Assembly (NCBI GenBank): GCA_910588855.1
Contig: CAJUSR010000010.1
Span: 1 to 64,000 of the forward strand
Source of the DNA: an uncultured Kineothrix sp.
GTDB lineage: Bacteria > Bacillota > Clostridia > Lachnospirales > Lachnospiraceae
Length of the DNA: 64,000 nucleotides
Direction: 5' to 3'
Position numbers and translations under genes: made by a program. How positions within the stretch are numbered: the first letter of the stretch is position 1; the number at the start of each line of letters is the position of its first letter. Under the pieces are notes generated by a model. That model saw only the letters and a program-made list of their open reading frames with translations. It did not search any database and had not been told where the DNA came from. Of this stretch, positions 48,759 to 57,030 are shown one piece after another.

Positions 48759-49451
48759 CTATTCAAACTCTACCCAGCCTTCCATACTATCAAAGCTGAA
48801 TTTTATCACAATCGTCGTTCCATCCGTTTTCCCCGTAAAATCAATGTCCACGGATGCTACCACTTTCTCCGACTCCTCCGTCGCCTCCAGATGCCACAGC
48901 ATCTCGTCTTCCTCCATAAACAGGTTTAAAATATTCAATGTCTGGAAACCGTCCAAAAACCCTGCATCCCCTACTAAATTTTCCCCTTTATCCGGATCCG
49001 AGTCTTTATACAAGTATAAATTATGAATCACAACGCCTGTATTGTTTTCTATCGTGACCGGAACTTCATAAATTTTCTTTTCTTTTTCCCCTTCCTTCAT
49101 CTCATTCATCGATGCCATCATTTCATTATAAGTTTCCTCATATGTACTCATTTCCCCGACAACCGCATTTAACTCTTCGCTTGTCATCTCCTGGGCATCC
49201 TGCTGCCCGATGCTGTCTATCCTTTCCGCCATCGCATCCAATTCTTCCTGATAAGAATCATCTTCCAGGCTGGCATATACCTCCACCACCTCGTTATGAA
49301 GGTTTACCAAATCCGCATACATCCCCTGTATCTCGGCTATCCGCTCTCCCGATGGCGAGCCGCAAGCTGGCAATACCGCCGCCAATAAGCACATTAACAA
49401 TACTTCCCCTTTATTTTTCATCTTCTTTGTATTCATCTCCCTCATTCGCAT
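48759..49451 (-). CDS. Putative lipoprotein with coiled-coil and beta-rich domain
   Basis: A 230-residue predicted lipoprotein: signal sequence with lipobox LPAC (Cys near residue 30), an acidic helical region (IQGMYADLVNLHNEVVEVYA and following, about 45-130) and a C-terminal beta-rich domain (VTIENNTGVVIHNLYLYKDS). I do not recognise a family. The chosen ATG follows GGAGG by 5 bp and overlaps the end of the upstream gene by 10 bp, so the two are coupled. A third in-frame ATG overlaps the stop as ATGA. Confidence 0.78.
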   Translation of the reverse strand: MRMREMNTKKMKNKGEVLLMCLLAAVLPACGSPSGERIAEIQGMYADLVNLHNEVVEVYASLEDDSYQEELDAMAERIDSIGQQDAQEMTSEELNAVVGEMSTYEETYNEMMASMNEMKEGEKEKKIYEVPVTIENNTGVVIHNLYLYKDSDPDKGENLVGDAGFLDGFQTLNILNLFMEEDEMLWHLEATEESEKVVASVDIDFTGKTDGTTIVIKFSFDSMEGWVEFE

Positions 49452-50743
49452 TCCTTCCTCCAAATCATCTCATATTCCTTCCGTTCCGTTTTCCCATCGG
49501 ACTGTACCTTGCCCACTTGGAAGCCTTCCCTTATATAAAATTCCAGCGCTTTCTTATTTTCACTATAAACATGCAGCGATAGTTCCGTATATTTCCCTTT
49601 ACAGAAATCCAGCAAAGCCTTGCCAATCCCTTTGGAGCGCATTTCTTTCCTTACGAAAACCCCTTGGATATATCCCTCCTTTACTCCCACAAATCCATGC
49701 AGCCCGTCACAGTCCTCATACACATAACCTTCCGCGCTGGCAAGCTGCCGCTTTACCTCATCATAGTTCCCTCTCCAATATTCTTCCGGTATAAAACTGT
49801 GGGCGTCCAAATTGCCTTCCAGCCATATCTCTGCCGTCTTGTTTACATCCGCCGCCTTCATCCGCCGCACCATCAAAAACACTTCCGCATCTTTGGGCAA
49901 CGCATAAGTGCAATCCAGATACAATCTGCTATTGTGGGCTTCCATTTCATTATAAGGATAGCCTAATTCTTTCCCCACTCTATTGGCCGTCTCATCGAAC
50001 AACTCGCACATTTCCCATACTGACTGCCAAATAGCATCTTTATCCGCATTTGGATACGTCCGCACTAACCTGTCATACTTGTCTTCCGAAAGCCGAAGTT
50101 TCAAATACTTGCCAAACTTCCCTACACTACAGGAAAAATCCGTATCTATCCCCACATCCCAGGACAACATTTTTATCAGTTCCAGTCTGCTGTATTTATT
50201 TATCATATCCATTACATAAGGAACTTCCTCCCGCCAAAGCCCCTTCCCCACACTGTTCAAAATCCACCAAAATTCATTGCAGCAATGCAAATATTCTTCT
50301 TTTCCCGGTTTTTTCACCCAATGGTCTTCATCCGTGGCATCCGGAATTGCAGGCAGCATATTATCCTTGTCCAAAAGAAGCACGCAAAGCCTGTCATGCA
50401 GGATGTCCTTTTTGGCATATTCCAATGTCATCAACCGCAAGTCCAGGCGGTTCCCATCCGCAAACTGCATCAGATAGCCATAGCAATTTTCAGGTTCTGC
50501 CCCTTCGCCCGGCATATCATCCGGGTATTGCATGTACATCCGCCTGCCAAACACATCAATCCAGCCCCTATCCATCCGGAAACTCTCCGTTTCCCGGACC
50601 ACATATACAATATCATAATCCTGAAAAACATCCCGCGGAGCATTCGGATTGGTTCTGGAACCTCCCATATATGCCCCGCGGATACGTACATCTTTTTCAG
50701 CAATCTCTATTATCATATCCATCATTTCTTTCCTGCTTCTCAT
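49442..50743 (-). CDS. ANT(6)-like adenylyltransferase fused to GNAT acetyltransferase
   Basis: A 433-residue two-domain protein. Residues 1-285 are an AadE-type aminoglycoside 6-adenylyltransferase (YMGGSRTNPNAPRDVFQDYD, then IVYVV, with the nucleotidyltransferase GS and DxD pattern; later VGKFGKYLKLRLSEDKYDRL). Residues about 290-430 are a GNAT fold (IQGVFVRKEMRSKGIGKALL for acetyl-CoA binding, then HVYSENKKALEFYIREGF). Stand-alone AadE proteins are about 285-300 residues. It could inactivate streptomycin-like drugs by two chemistries, or act on other substrates; resistance is not established by sequence. It is coupled to the downstream lipoprotein gene. Confidence 0.88.
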   Translation of the reverse strand: MRSRKEMMDMIIEIAEKDVRIRGAYMGGSRTNPNAPRDVFQDYDIVYVVRETESFRMDRGWIDVFGRRMYMQYPDDMPGEGAEPENCYGYLMQFADGNRLDLRLMTLEYAKKDILHDRLCVLLLDKDNMLPAIPDATDEDHWVKKPGKEEYLHCCNEFWWILNSVGKGLWREEVPYVMDMINKYSRLELIKMLSWDVGIDTDFSCSVGKFGKYLKLRLSEDKYDRLVRTYPNADKDAIWQSVWEMCELFDETANRVGKELGYPYNEMEAHNSRLYLDCTYALPKDAEVFLMVRRMKAADVNKTAEIWLEGNLDAHSFIPEEYWRGNYDEVKRQLASAEGYVYEDCDGLHGFVGVKEGYIQGVFVRKEMRSKGIGKALLDFCKGKYTELSLHVYSENKKALEFYIREGFQVGKVQSDGKTERKEYEMIWRKECE

Positions 50744-50930
50744 AGGCGCTGCGCTCCTTGTCTTTTTGCTGTATTCCTCATAGCTTTTCCGGTTTCATTA
50801 TAGCAAGAAAACCAAAAAAAGAAAATACGGATGTATTTTTTTTAATACTTCTAAAAAATTTGCACGAAAGGTGTTTTCATATACAGAAAAATCTGGTACA
50901 TTCATACTATAATTCAATAGGAGGTTAAAA
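50744..50930 (+). promoter_or_regulatory. Intergenic region with divergent promoters
   Basis: TATAAT at about 50908-50913 lies 18 bp upstream of the AGGAGG of the next gene and is a good -10; the matching -35 is weak. Otherwise AT-rich without visible structure. Confidence 0.4.
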
Positions 50931-51605
50931 ATGAGGTATTTCTTTGACGGTAAAATCGAAAAATTGGACGACATTTATTCTATCCATATCCCTTTTAATG
51001 TTTGGGAAGTATGCAAGCAAAGAGATGTGATTCAGGCAGAAATCATCTTAGATAACAAAATTATCGAATGCGAACTCCTGCCGGAAGATAAAGGGGGCAA
51101 TTATAAGATTCATCTGGAAGGTTCATCCCTGGACCATACAGATGTTACAAGGTCCCATAAAATACTTTTGCACATAACCGGCAGCATTATCCAGATGAAC
51201 CAGAACAGCCCCTACAGTTTTGATAACCCCATCCGCAAAATCGACAGCATGGAAGTCATTATCCAACCGGAAGACGGTCTTTGCGGGCAAACCTGCGTCG
51301 CTATGCTTGCCGGGATAACCATTGCCGAAGTTGTCAGCGTCATGGACTGCCGCGAATGGCAGGCCACCATGGGAAGAGTGATTTCAGCCCTGAATTATTA
51401 CGGCATTGACCACTCCGATATCATCATTTACACCGAAGGGCAGGAAGCCACCCTTCCAAAATGCTGTATCATGATGGAAAAAATGGGCCGCTACTGCCAT
51501 TATCTTGTACATTATGACGGGAAATTCTACGATTCCAATTTGGGAGTCCTGAGCCATTACGACATGAGCAAACTTTTAGGGTATCTGGAAGTAAAAGTCG
51601 ATTAG
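50931..51605 (+). CDS. DUF1905-like domain fused to a C39-like cysteine peptidase fold
   Basis: A 224-residue cytoplasmic protein. Residues 1-75 resemble the DUF1905 beta-barrel (IHIPFNVWEVCKQRDVIQAE, then LLPEDKGGNYKIHLEG). From about residue 110 a papain/C39-like segment follows: DGLCGQTCVAMLAGIT with the candidate catalytic Cys, and HYLVHYDGKFYDSN with candidate His and Asp. There is no signal peptide or transporter partner, so it is not a bacteriocin exporter. The pairing of domains is unfamiliar to me and the function is unknown. Ribosome binding site AGGAGG. It overlaps the convergent gene by 4 bp. Confidence 0.78.
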   Translation: MRYFFDGKIEKLDDIYSIHIPFNVWEVCKQRDVIQAEIILDNKIIECELLPEDKGGNYKIHLEGSSLDHTDVTRSHKILLHITGSIIQMNQNSPYSFDNPIRKIDSMEVIIQPEDGLCGQTCVAMLAGITIAEVVSVMDCREWQATMGRVISALNYYGIDHSDIIIYTEGQEATLPKCCIMMEKMGRYCHYLVHYDGKFYDSNLGVLSHYDMSKLLGYLEVKVD

Positions 51606-52012
51606 CTTTTTTTAATAAATTCCGCGCCGCACTTCGGGCAGCGTACCGCAATTTTCCCTTTTCCCCGCGGTATCCTGATTTTCTGCCCGCAGCCGGGGCA
51701 TTTATAAATATGGTGCGTCTTCCGTTGACGCATCATATTTTTTTGTATGCCGATATATCCCCGGAGCTTTGCCGTATGCTTTACAAAAGCCTGGTTCTCC
51801 GCATACCGTTTGGAATAACTTTTGGAAAACATCCTGAAATAGGCATATGCCAGCAAAGCGAATGCCGTCCAATAAACCACATCCCTCCGGACAAAAAGGG
51901 AAAGGATCATCAATGCCATAGCCATTCCCATTAAAAACCTATTCAGCAAATCCGGGCCGTATACACCATATCTTCCCTGCATAAACCGCATAAATTTCTC
52001 TTTCACATTCAT
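51602..52012 (-). CDS. Zinc-ribbon membrane protein
   Basis: A 136-residue protein with two membrane helices (about residues 22-62) and a C-terminal zinc ribbon (YKCPGCGQKIRIPRGKGKIA, then VRCPKCGAEF: CxxC twice). The start is uncertain: the ATG of MNVKEKF is preceded by GAGG at short spacing, and a longer frame upstream lacks a site. Such small zinc-ribbon membrane proteins are common in Lachnospiraceae; the function is unknown. Confidence 0.7.
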   Translation of the reverse strand: MNVKEKFMRFMQGRYGVYGPDLLNRFLMGMAMALMILSLFVRRDVVYWTAFALLAYAYFRMFSKSYSKRYAENQAFVKHTAKLRGYIGIQKNMMRQRKTHHIYKCPGCGQKIRIPRGKGKIAVRCPKCGAEFIKKS

Positions 52013-52151
52013 TACCTCATTCTCATCCTGACGTACTTTTTCCGCCTTGTACAAGCGATAATTCCACTTCTTTCTTTTCATTGTAAAGCCTGTACCGGAA
52101 AATACAATAAAAGCATTCACAAAATTTAATAAAAAAATGCTAAAGTACACC

Positions 52152-52940
52152 TTAACGGAGCATAATCCCTCCCAAACCCATGCCATAAGCAACTATATAC
52201 AGCAGGAAAATATGCGCCGGATAAAAAAGATAGAAAATCCATTTCAGGTTCCATCCCCGCTCTCCGTTGTACCTATGTATTGGCAGCAAAATCAGAAAAG
52301 AGGTCACTTCACTCCATGACATCAATGTCAGAACGGCACAGCCGGCTCCTGCTTCCAACATTTTATTCTTCCTGAGCAAATACATCCATACAATCGTCAG
52401 TACGCCCATGCCGCCATAATCCGTTCTAAGGAAATCGGCCAGGCACATCCCCCCTACAAGGGCCACACAGTTGATAATAAAACAAAGGGAACTATTCCAT
52501 TCCTTCTTCTCTCCAATATAACGGAAAAAGATCAAAACAAGCAAGCCTATCAGCAGCGTAAAAAATACGTTCTGATACTGCATATAAAATAGTTTTCCTG
52601 AAAACCCCAAATCAAAAGGCATTTCCGATATCAGCGCAAATAAGAACAGCCGTCCGGCATATTTTTTTACATTCCGCGTATGGCAAAAACCTTCTATCAG
52701 CAGAAAGCAGAAAATAGGGAATCCCAATCTTCCTATGGATCTCATTACCACATATACCCAATATATCGTCACTGACGAAAAATTATGTGCCCAAAGCACC
52801 CTCTCCAAAACAATTGCCGCAGTATGATCCACAAGCATGGTGATAATCGCTATCATCTTCAGCGTACTTCCCGTTGCTCCCCATTTCTTCGATTCTTCCT
52901 GCGTTACAGCCTCCACTGCATTATCCATTTTAATAACCAT
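52152..52940 (-). CDS. TraX-family membrane protein
   Basis: A 262-residue integral membrane protein with about seven helices. TLKMIAIITMLVDHTAAIVL near the N-terminus and SIGRLGFPIFCFLLIEGFCH are the TraX signature (relatives of F-pilin acetylase TraX and of acyltransferase 3). In Firmicutes such proteins are widespread and not tied to conjugation; acetylation of surface molecules is a guess. The exact start is unclear: several Met codons lie close together and none has an ideal ribosome binding site. Confidence 0.85.
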   Translation of the reverse strand: MVIKMDNAVEAVTQEESKKWGATGSTLKMIAIITMLVDHTAAIVLERVLWAHNFSSVTIYWVYVVMRSIGRLGFPIFCFLLIEGFCHTRNVKKYAGRLFLFALISEMPFDLGFSGKLFYMQYQNVFFTLLIGLLVLIFFRYIGEKKEWNSSLCFIINCVALVGGMCLADFLRTDYGGMGVLTIVWMYLLRKNKMLEAGAGCAVLTLMSWSEVTSFLILLPIHRYNGERGWNLKWIFYLFYPAHIFLLYIVAYGMGLGGIMLR

Positions 52941-53097
52941 GCCTTTCTCTCGGCCTGCAAACATGAAACCACAGACATAAAATTTTATATCTGTAACCTA
53001 GACAAGCGCCTTCTTATCTTGTTCTTTTCATAGCTATCCGACCTTTTACTTTTTTCATTGGTAACTACATACTGTCAATAGCTGCATACCATTCACT

Positions 53098-53315
53098 ATT
53101 GCATACTATCACAATGTCATTTAGTTAGTGCCTTGATTCAGCCGCGAGGAACATAAAATGCTCAAGGAACCCGTTAAAAAGCGTCGGCACTTAACGAGGT
53201 TCCTCACGAGTTTAGTGTCCGTTACGCTTTTTACCGAGCGAAAGCGTGGTGACGGAGCATTTTATGTTCCTCACGGCGTCCGGTACCGTTAACTAAATGA
53301 CATTGCATACTATCA
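53098..53315. repeat. Outer inverted repeat and flanking direct repeats around element B
   Basis: CAATGTCATTTAGTTA (53112-53127) is perfectly complementary to TAACTAAATGACATTG (53290-53305). The direct repeat ATTGCATACTATCA occurs at 53098-53111 and 53302-53315. Together they give the outline of a small insertion with terminal inverted repeats and a 10-14-bp duplication. A related CATACTGTCA lies further left (about 53069), so the duplication might partly be local sequence. Confidence 0.65.
53141..53277 (+). ncRNA. Candidate structured RNA/repeat, copy B
   Basis: On the plus strand, a 23-bp outer stem with one mismatch (53141-53163 with 53255-53277), unrelated in sequence to that of copy A, encloses the same core: AAGGAACC, stem strand AAAAAGCGTCGGCACT, loop with GAGGTTCC, stem strand AGTGTCCGTTACGCTTTTT, then a hairpin with GC-GAAA-GC tetraloop. 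AGGAACC can pair with GGTTCCT of the loop. It lies antisense to both flanking genes, so it is not a leader of either. No open frame of note. Confidence 0.7.
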
Positions 53316-53321
53316 GCGGCG

Positions 53322-53477
53322 TTATTCCGTATCATCGCTTCCGGTTTCCATCACGGATGCCGGAACCTGATTGGATGTATCGGCATCGGCTGGTTTCGTC
53401 CTAGTGCAAATTAACAGGATAATGAGAATAATCAGCGAAATAATGAACCGCTGCTTTTTCGTAAATTTGTTTTTCAT
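53322..53477 (-). CDS. Small membrane or lipoprotein, 51 aa
   Basis: A 51-residue protein: basic N-terminus MKNKFTKKQR, a hydrophobic helix ending in LLIC, then a hydrophilic Ser/Thr/Asp-rich tail (ADADTSNQVPASVMETGSDD). LLIC could be a lipobox. GAGGAATTTCCTT precedes the ATG. It lies upstream of feoB in the opposite-neighbour gap and its frame is closed by a TAA. No family is recognised. Confidence 0.6.
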   Translation of the reverse strand: MKNKFTKKQRFIISLIILIILLICTRTKPADADTSNQVPASVMETGSDDTE

Positions 53478-53608
53478 AAGGAAATTCCTCTTTTCTTTTA
53501 TTTAGAAAATACTATAATGTTTTCATTATATGGCAAAAGCGGAAGAAATCCAAGATATCTTTTGAAAATTCGAGAATGCAAGGAATAAAACGAGAACACG
53601 TTTTTTTC

Positions 53609-55495
53609 TCACGGAATAGCAAAAAGCATCGTAATTCCATGAAACAACACGCATATTGCGCACCCTAATATGGTCGGAATCATAAAAGAAAGGAACGTCC
53701 ACTTTAGGCTCCCCGTCTCTTTACGGATGGTAAGGCAAGTTGTCGCACATGGCCAATGAACCAACGTAAAAAGCATCACACTGACAGCCGTTGCCCACGT
53801 CCACCCATTTTCTACCAGCAGTTGCTTTAAAATACTCATTTCACTTATTTCAGCCAAACTGCCTTGCGAAAGATATGCCATTATCATAATCGGCACAACA
53901 ATTTCATTTGCAGGAAGCCCCAATAAAAATGCCAGTAAAATAACCCCATCCAACCCCATAGCCTTTGCCGGTATATCCAGCAGCCCTGATAAATAGGACA
54001 AAATTGTCATGTCGTTTACTCTGCCGTTTGCCAATATCCAAAGTAAAATCCCTGCCGGGGCTGCTGTCAATGCCGCACGCCCCAACACAAACATTGCCCT
54101 ATCCAAAACTGAGCGGATAATTACCCTCCCTATCTGTGGCCTTCTATAAGGAGGCATTTCCAGTGCAAAAGACGAAGGCACACCTTTTAAGAAAGTGACG
54201 GACAAAAACCACGATACCAGAAACGTTAAACCTACCCCCAACAATATAATCCCCGTCAATATAAACGCTGCCCCAATAGAAGCCCCTGCCGCTTCCCCAA
54301 CGAAAAACATTGTTATAACCGCAATCAAAGTAGGAAATCTGCCGTTGCATGGCATAAAGCTATTGGTAATAATAGCGATTAACCGCTCTCTGGGCGAGTC
54401 TATAATGCGGCATCCCACCACGCCTGCAGCGTTGCACCCGGCCCCAATGCACATAGTTATGCCCTGTTTCCCGCAGGCATTGCACTTTTTAAAACATTTG
54501 TCCAAATTAAACGCCACCCTTGGCAGATAACCGGAATCTTCCAATATGGTAAACAATGGGAAAAAAATCGCCATTGGAGGCAGCATTACAGAAACCACCC
54601 ACGTCAGGACACGGTACATGCCATACACAAGCATTTCCCTCCACATCTTCGGTATCCCGAGAAAACACAGCCCATCCATAAGCTTCCCTTCCCAAGAAGC
54701 AAAAAAGGAATGCAAAGCTTCCGAAGGATAATTTGCCCCCACAATTGTCAGCCAGAAGACCAAAAAAAGCAAAAGAAGCATCACCGGAATACCGGTTATC
54801 CTTCCCGTAAAAAACTTATCTTTTCTCCTGTCCTTTGCATGGTACCCCTTATCCCCGGATTCTATAACCCCTCTGCATATCTCTCCCGGCGTTATCCCTT
54901 CTGTTTTTCCTCTTTCCAATGCCTCCGCCCTATTTGCAGCCATCTCTTTGATTGCCCGGTACAGCTCCTCCATCCCGACGTTGCTTCTCGCCGACGTTCC
55001 TACCACAGGTACGCCCAATCTGTTTTCCAGTTTCTTTAAATCAACGCTCACATGCTTTTTCCTGGCTTCATCCATCATGTTCACGCATACTACTACTTTC
55101 CCTGTCTGCCCCAGAACCTGCAGCACCAGCCGCATGTTGCGTTCCAGGCATAAAGCATCGCAGACCACCACGGCTACATCAAATTCACCGGAACATAAAA
55201 AATCCCTTGCTACCTCTTCCTCTGCCGAATGGGCATCCAAAGAATAGCATCCGGGAATATCCACCAGAACATACCCCTGCCCTTTATAACAAGCATACCC
55301 CTGAGCGCTTGCCACTGTTTTGCCGGCCCAATTCCCGGTATGCTGCCGCATCCCTGTCATTGCATTAAACACCGTACTCTTACCCACATTCGGGTTCCCC
55401 GCCAAAGCCGCCACTATGTCGCTATTCCGTTTCTTATGTATCCCCAGCCCCATATCCAATGCGCCCATCCCTACTGAAGATTTACTTAAACCCAT
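53609..55495 (-). CDS. feoB: Ferrous iron transporter FeoB
   Basis: A 628-residue Fe(II) transporter with an N-terminal cytoplasmic G domain (ALAGNPNVGKSTVFNAMTG, then VLVDIPGCYSLDAHSAEEE, VNMMDEARKK) and a C-terminal membrane part of about eight helices with two gate motifs (AIFFPLFTILEDSGYLPRVA, then GCNAAGVVGCRIIDSPRERL). The start is the ATG inside the end of feoA (14-bp overlap), preceded by GGATGGAAG. Length is normal. It works with FeoA encoded just upstream. Confidence 0.95.
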   Translation of the reverse strand: MGLSKSSVGMGALDMGLGIHKKRNSDIVAALAGNPNVGKSTVFNAMTGMRQHTGNWAGKTVASAQGYACYKGQGYVLVDIPGCYSLDAHSAEEEVARDFLCSGEFDVAVVVCDALCLERNMRLVLQVLGQTGKVVVCVNMMDEARKKHVSVDLKKLENRLGVPVVGTSARSNVGMEELYRAIKEMAANRAEALERGKTEGITPGEICRGVIESGDKGYHAKDRRKDKFFTGRITGIPVMLLLLFLVFWLTIVGANYPSEALHSFFASWEGKLMDGLCFLGIPKMWREMLVYGMYRVLTWVVSVMLPPMAIFFPLFTILEDSGYLPRVAFNLDKCFKKCNACGKQGITMCIGAGCNAAGVVGCRIIDSPRERLIAIITNSFMPCNGRFPTLIAVITMFFVGEAAGASIGAAFILTGIILLGVGLTFLVSWFLSVTFLKGVPSSFALEMPPYRRPQIGRVIIRSVLDRAMFVLGRAALTAAPAGILLWILANGRVNDMTILSYLSGLLDIPAKAMGLDGVILLAFLLGLPANEIVVPIMIMAYLSQGSLAEISEMSILKQLLVENGWTWATAVSVMLFTLVHWPCATTCLTIRKETGSLKWTFLSFMIPTILGCAICVLFHGITMLFAIP

Positions 55496-55748
55496 CCGCT
55501 TCCATCCCGCTTTCAATTTTCACTTGAATATTCCGGGCATCCTCAACCCGGATTGCAATCAACGTTCCCATGACATAATAAGCAACTGGGTCGCCAAACG
55601 GACTGCAATATACACATTCCACCTGGCTTCCCGGCACAAATCCCATGTCTTCCAGCTTCCGCCTAATCCCTTCTGCCAGAGTCATCCTTTCAATCCATCC
55701 CTTTTCCCCTGGCTTTAACCCATTCAGCCCTATTATTCCCCTTTCCAT
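55482..55748 (-). CDS. feoA: FeoA-like SH3-domain protein
   Basis: An 88-residue FeoA protein with the SH3-like barrel (MTLAEGIRRKLEDMGFVPGS, then PVAYYVMGTLIAIRVEDARN). FeoA is required for FeoB activity. The start is uncertain: the ATG of MERGI has GGAG right next to it, while a GTG 6 bp upstream is better spaced from AAAGGAG. Overlaps feoB. Confidence 0.85.
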   Translation of the reverse strand: MERGIIGLNGLKPGEKGWIERMTLAEGIRRKLEDMGFVPGSQVECVYCSPFGDPVAYYVMGTLIAIRVEDARNIQVKIESGMEADGFK

Positions 55749-55801
55749 CTCCACCAATGCAAAGCTCCTTTCCGGGAATTTATGTATTCCCTTAAAGTAA
55801 C

Positions 55802-56191
55802 TTATGCATCTTCCAAAATATTGCGATAGCAAAGCGAATCCCATTGGCAGTCTCCGCAAACCGACTTCCTTTTTCCCGCATCCAAAATATTTTCTTTTAC
55901 CAATCCCTCAAACTCTTTCCAACCCATTTCCGTTCCTGCTTCCAAACCGCACAATTCCAGCGTTTTCCAATCATACCCTGCTACCTTATCCCCGTTTGTA
56001 CAAATACCGGAGCTATTGTTCGGGCAATATCCGCATATCTTATCCGTTTCCGCTACAATACATACTTTGGGGTTTTTCTCCAATGCCCTCTTGATCATAT
56101 CCATATGTTCTACAAATTCTTTGCTGTAACCCCTACCTTTAAAAAAGGCAAGGCACATCCCATGATGTGCCCTTATCCTATAATTTTCCAT
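55802..56191 (-). CDS. DUF1284 Cys-rich protein
   Basis: A 129-residue protein of the DUF1284 family: IRAHHGMCLAFFKGRGYS at the N-terminus and several Cys pairs (CGYCPNNSSGIC, then CGDCQWDSLCY) able to bind an Fe-S cluster. It precedes feoA-feoB on the same strand by about 50 bp, suggesting a link to iron. The start could be one of two Met codons a few residues apart. The function is not established. Confidence 0.82.
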   Translation of the reverse strand: MENYRIRAHHGMCLAFFKGRGYSKEFVEHMDMIKRALEKNPKVCIVAETDKICGYCPNNSSGICTNGDKVAGYDWKTLELCGLEAGTEMGWKEFEGLVKENILDAGKRKSVCGDCQWDSLCYRNILEDA

Positions 56192-56285
56192 ACCTTTGAC
56201 CATACACTTTCTTTCATCCGTAAATCCCGGGAATCTTCTCAAAGCAACTTCTGCCGCATACATTAAAGCTTCGTCCTTACCTCAT

Positions 56286-56846
56286 CTATTGCATTTTTAC
56301 AATTATCCCCAACCGCTTTCCGAGTGTCAATGCCAGCGCAATTTTAATCAAATCCGGGATAATAAACGGAATGACGCACCAGCCCAGCACGGTAGCAAGC
56401 CCTATTGAGCCTGCATTTTTAGTATAAACCATCATAAACCATGCGGTACCAAAAATATAGCATACCACCAGGCCGATTACCATTGATACCGCCTGAACCC
56501 ATAGCTTTCTCCCAAGCAGCGCTTCCATTCCCCACATAACCAATGCCGATAAAATAAATCCGATAATATAGCCTCCCGTATTCCCCGCTAATACCGCAAG
56601 CCCTTGTGTAAATCCTGCAAATACCGGAATCCCTATTGCCCCCAACAGAATATAAACCACTACCGCCACCGTTCCCCTTTTCCCTCCCAGTACACATACT
56701 GCAAGGAATACTGCAAAAGTCTGTAGTGTGAACGGCACTGTGGCGGGGATGGATATCCATGAGCATATCGCCATCAATACTGCAAATACCGCAATGTAAA
56801 CCATATCATACGTTTTACTTCTCGTCGCTGTTACCGTAGTCATCAT
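56286..56846 (-). CDS. bioY: Biotin transporter S component BioY
   Basis: A 186-residue membrane protein with about six helices: IPATVPFTLQTFAVFLAVCV and AGNTGGYIIGFILSALVMWG are the BioY signature. BioY binds biotin and works with a shared ECF module encoded elsewhere. A promoter and BirA-type operator upstream indicate repression by biotin. No biotin synthesis genes are nearby, so this strain may depend on uptake. Confidence 0.95.
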   Translation of the reverse strand: MMTTVTATRSKTYDMVYIAVFAVLMAICSWISIPATVPFTLQTFAVFLAVCVLGGKRGTVAVVVYILLGAIGIPVFAGFTQGLAVLAGNTGGYIIGFILSALVMWGMEALLGRKLWVQAVSMVIGLVVCYIFGTAWFMMVYTKNAGSIGLATVLGWCVIPFIIPDLIKIALALTLGKRLGIIVKMQ

Positions 56847-56931
56847 TTTTTCCTCCCTTTTCTAAACAAACCCGTATATTAGGAGCCATTACCAGACATT
56901 TCTCCTAACTTCCGAACCTTAAGCTGAAAAA

Positions 56932-56985
56932 ATAATAACATCCGGGCAGTATATTGTCAACCACATTTTTCTAATAGTTAACATT
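56932..56985 (-). promoter_or_regulatory. bioY promoter with BirA operator
   Basis: On the minus strand TTGACA (56960-56955) and TATTAT (56937-56932) are 17 bp apart. TTGTCAAC-N15-GTTAACAT (56954-56984 on the plus strand) matches the BirA operator layout and overlaps the -35 box. Biotin-loaded BirA would block the promoter. Confidence 0.8.
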
Positions 56986-56987
56986 AA

Positions 56988-57020
56988 GTCAACAGCCCGG
57001 TATTCCGCCAGGCTGTTGAC
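56988..57020 (-). terminator. Terminator of the flavin reductase-rubredoxin gene
   Basis: GTCAACAGCC pairs with GGCTGTTGAC over 13 nt, 10 bp after the stop codon. The T-run on the minus strand is short (TTAATG), so efficiency may be moderate. Confidence 0.65.
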
Positions 57021-57030
57021 GCCAAAACAC

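Noticed and set aside
52152..52940. Conjugation function for the TraX-like gene
   Set aside because: No other transfer genes are nearby, and TraX relatives are common chromosomal membrane proteins in Firmicutes.
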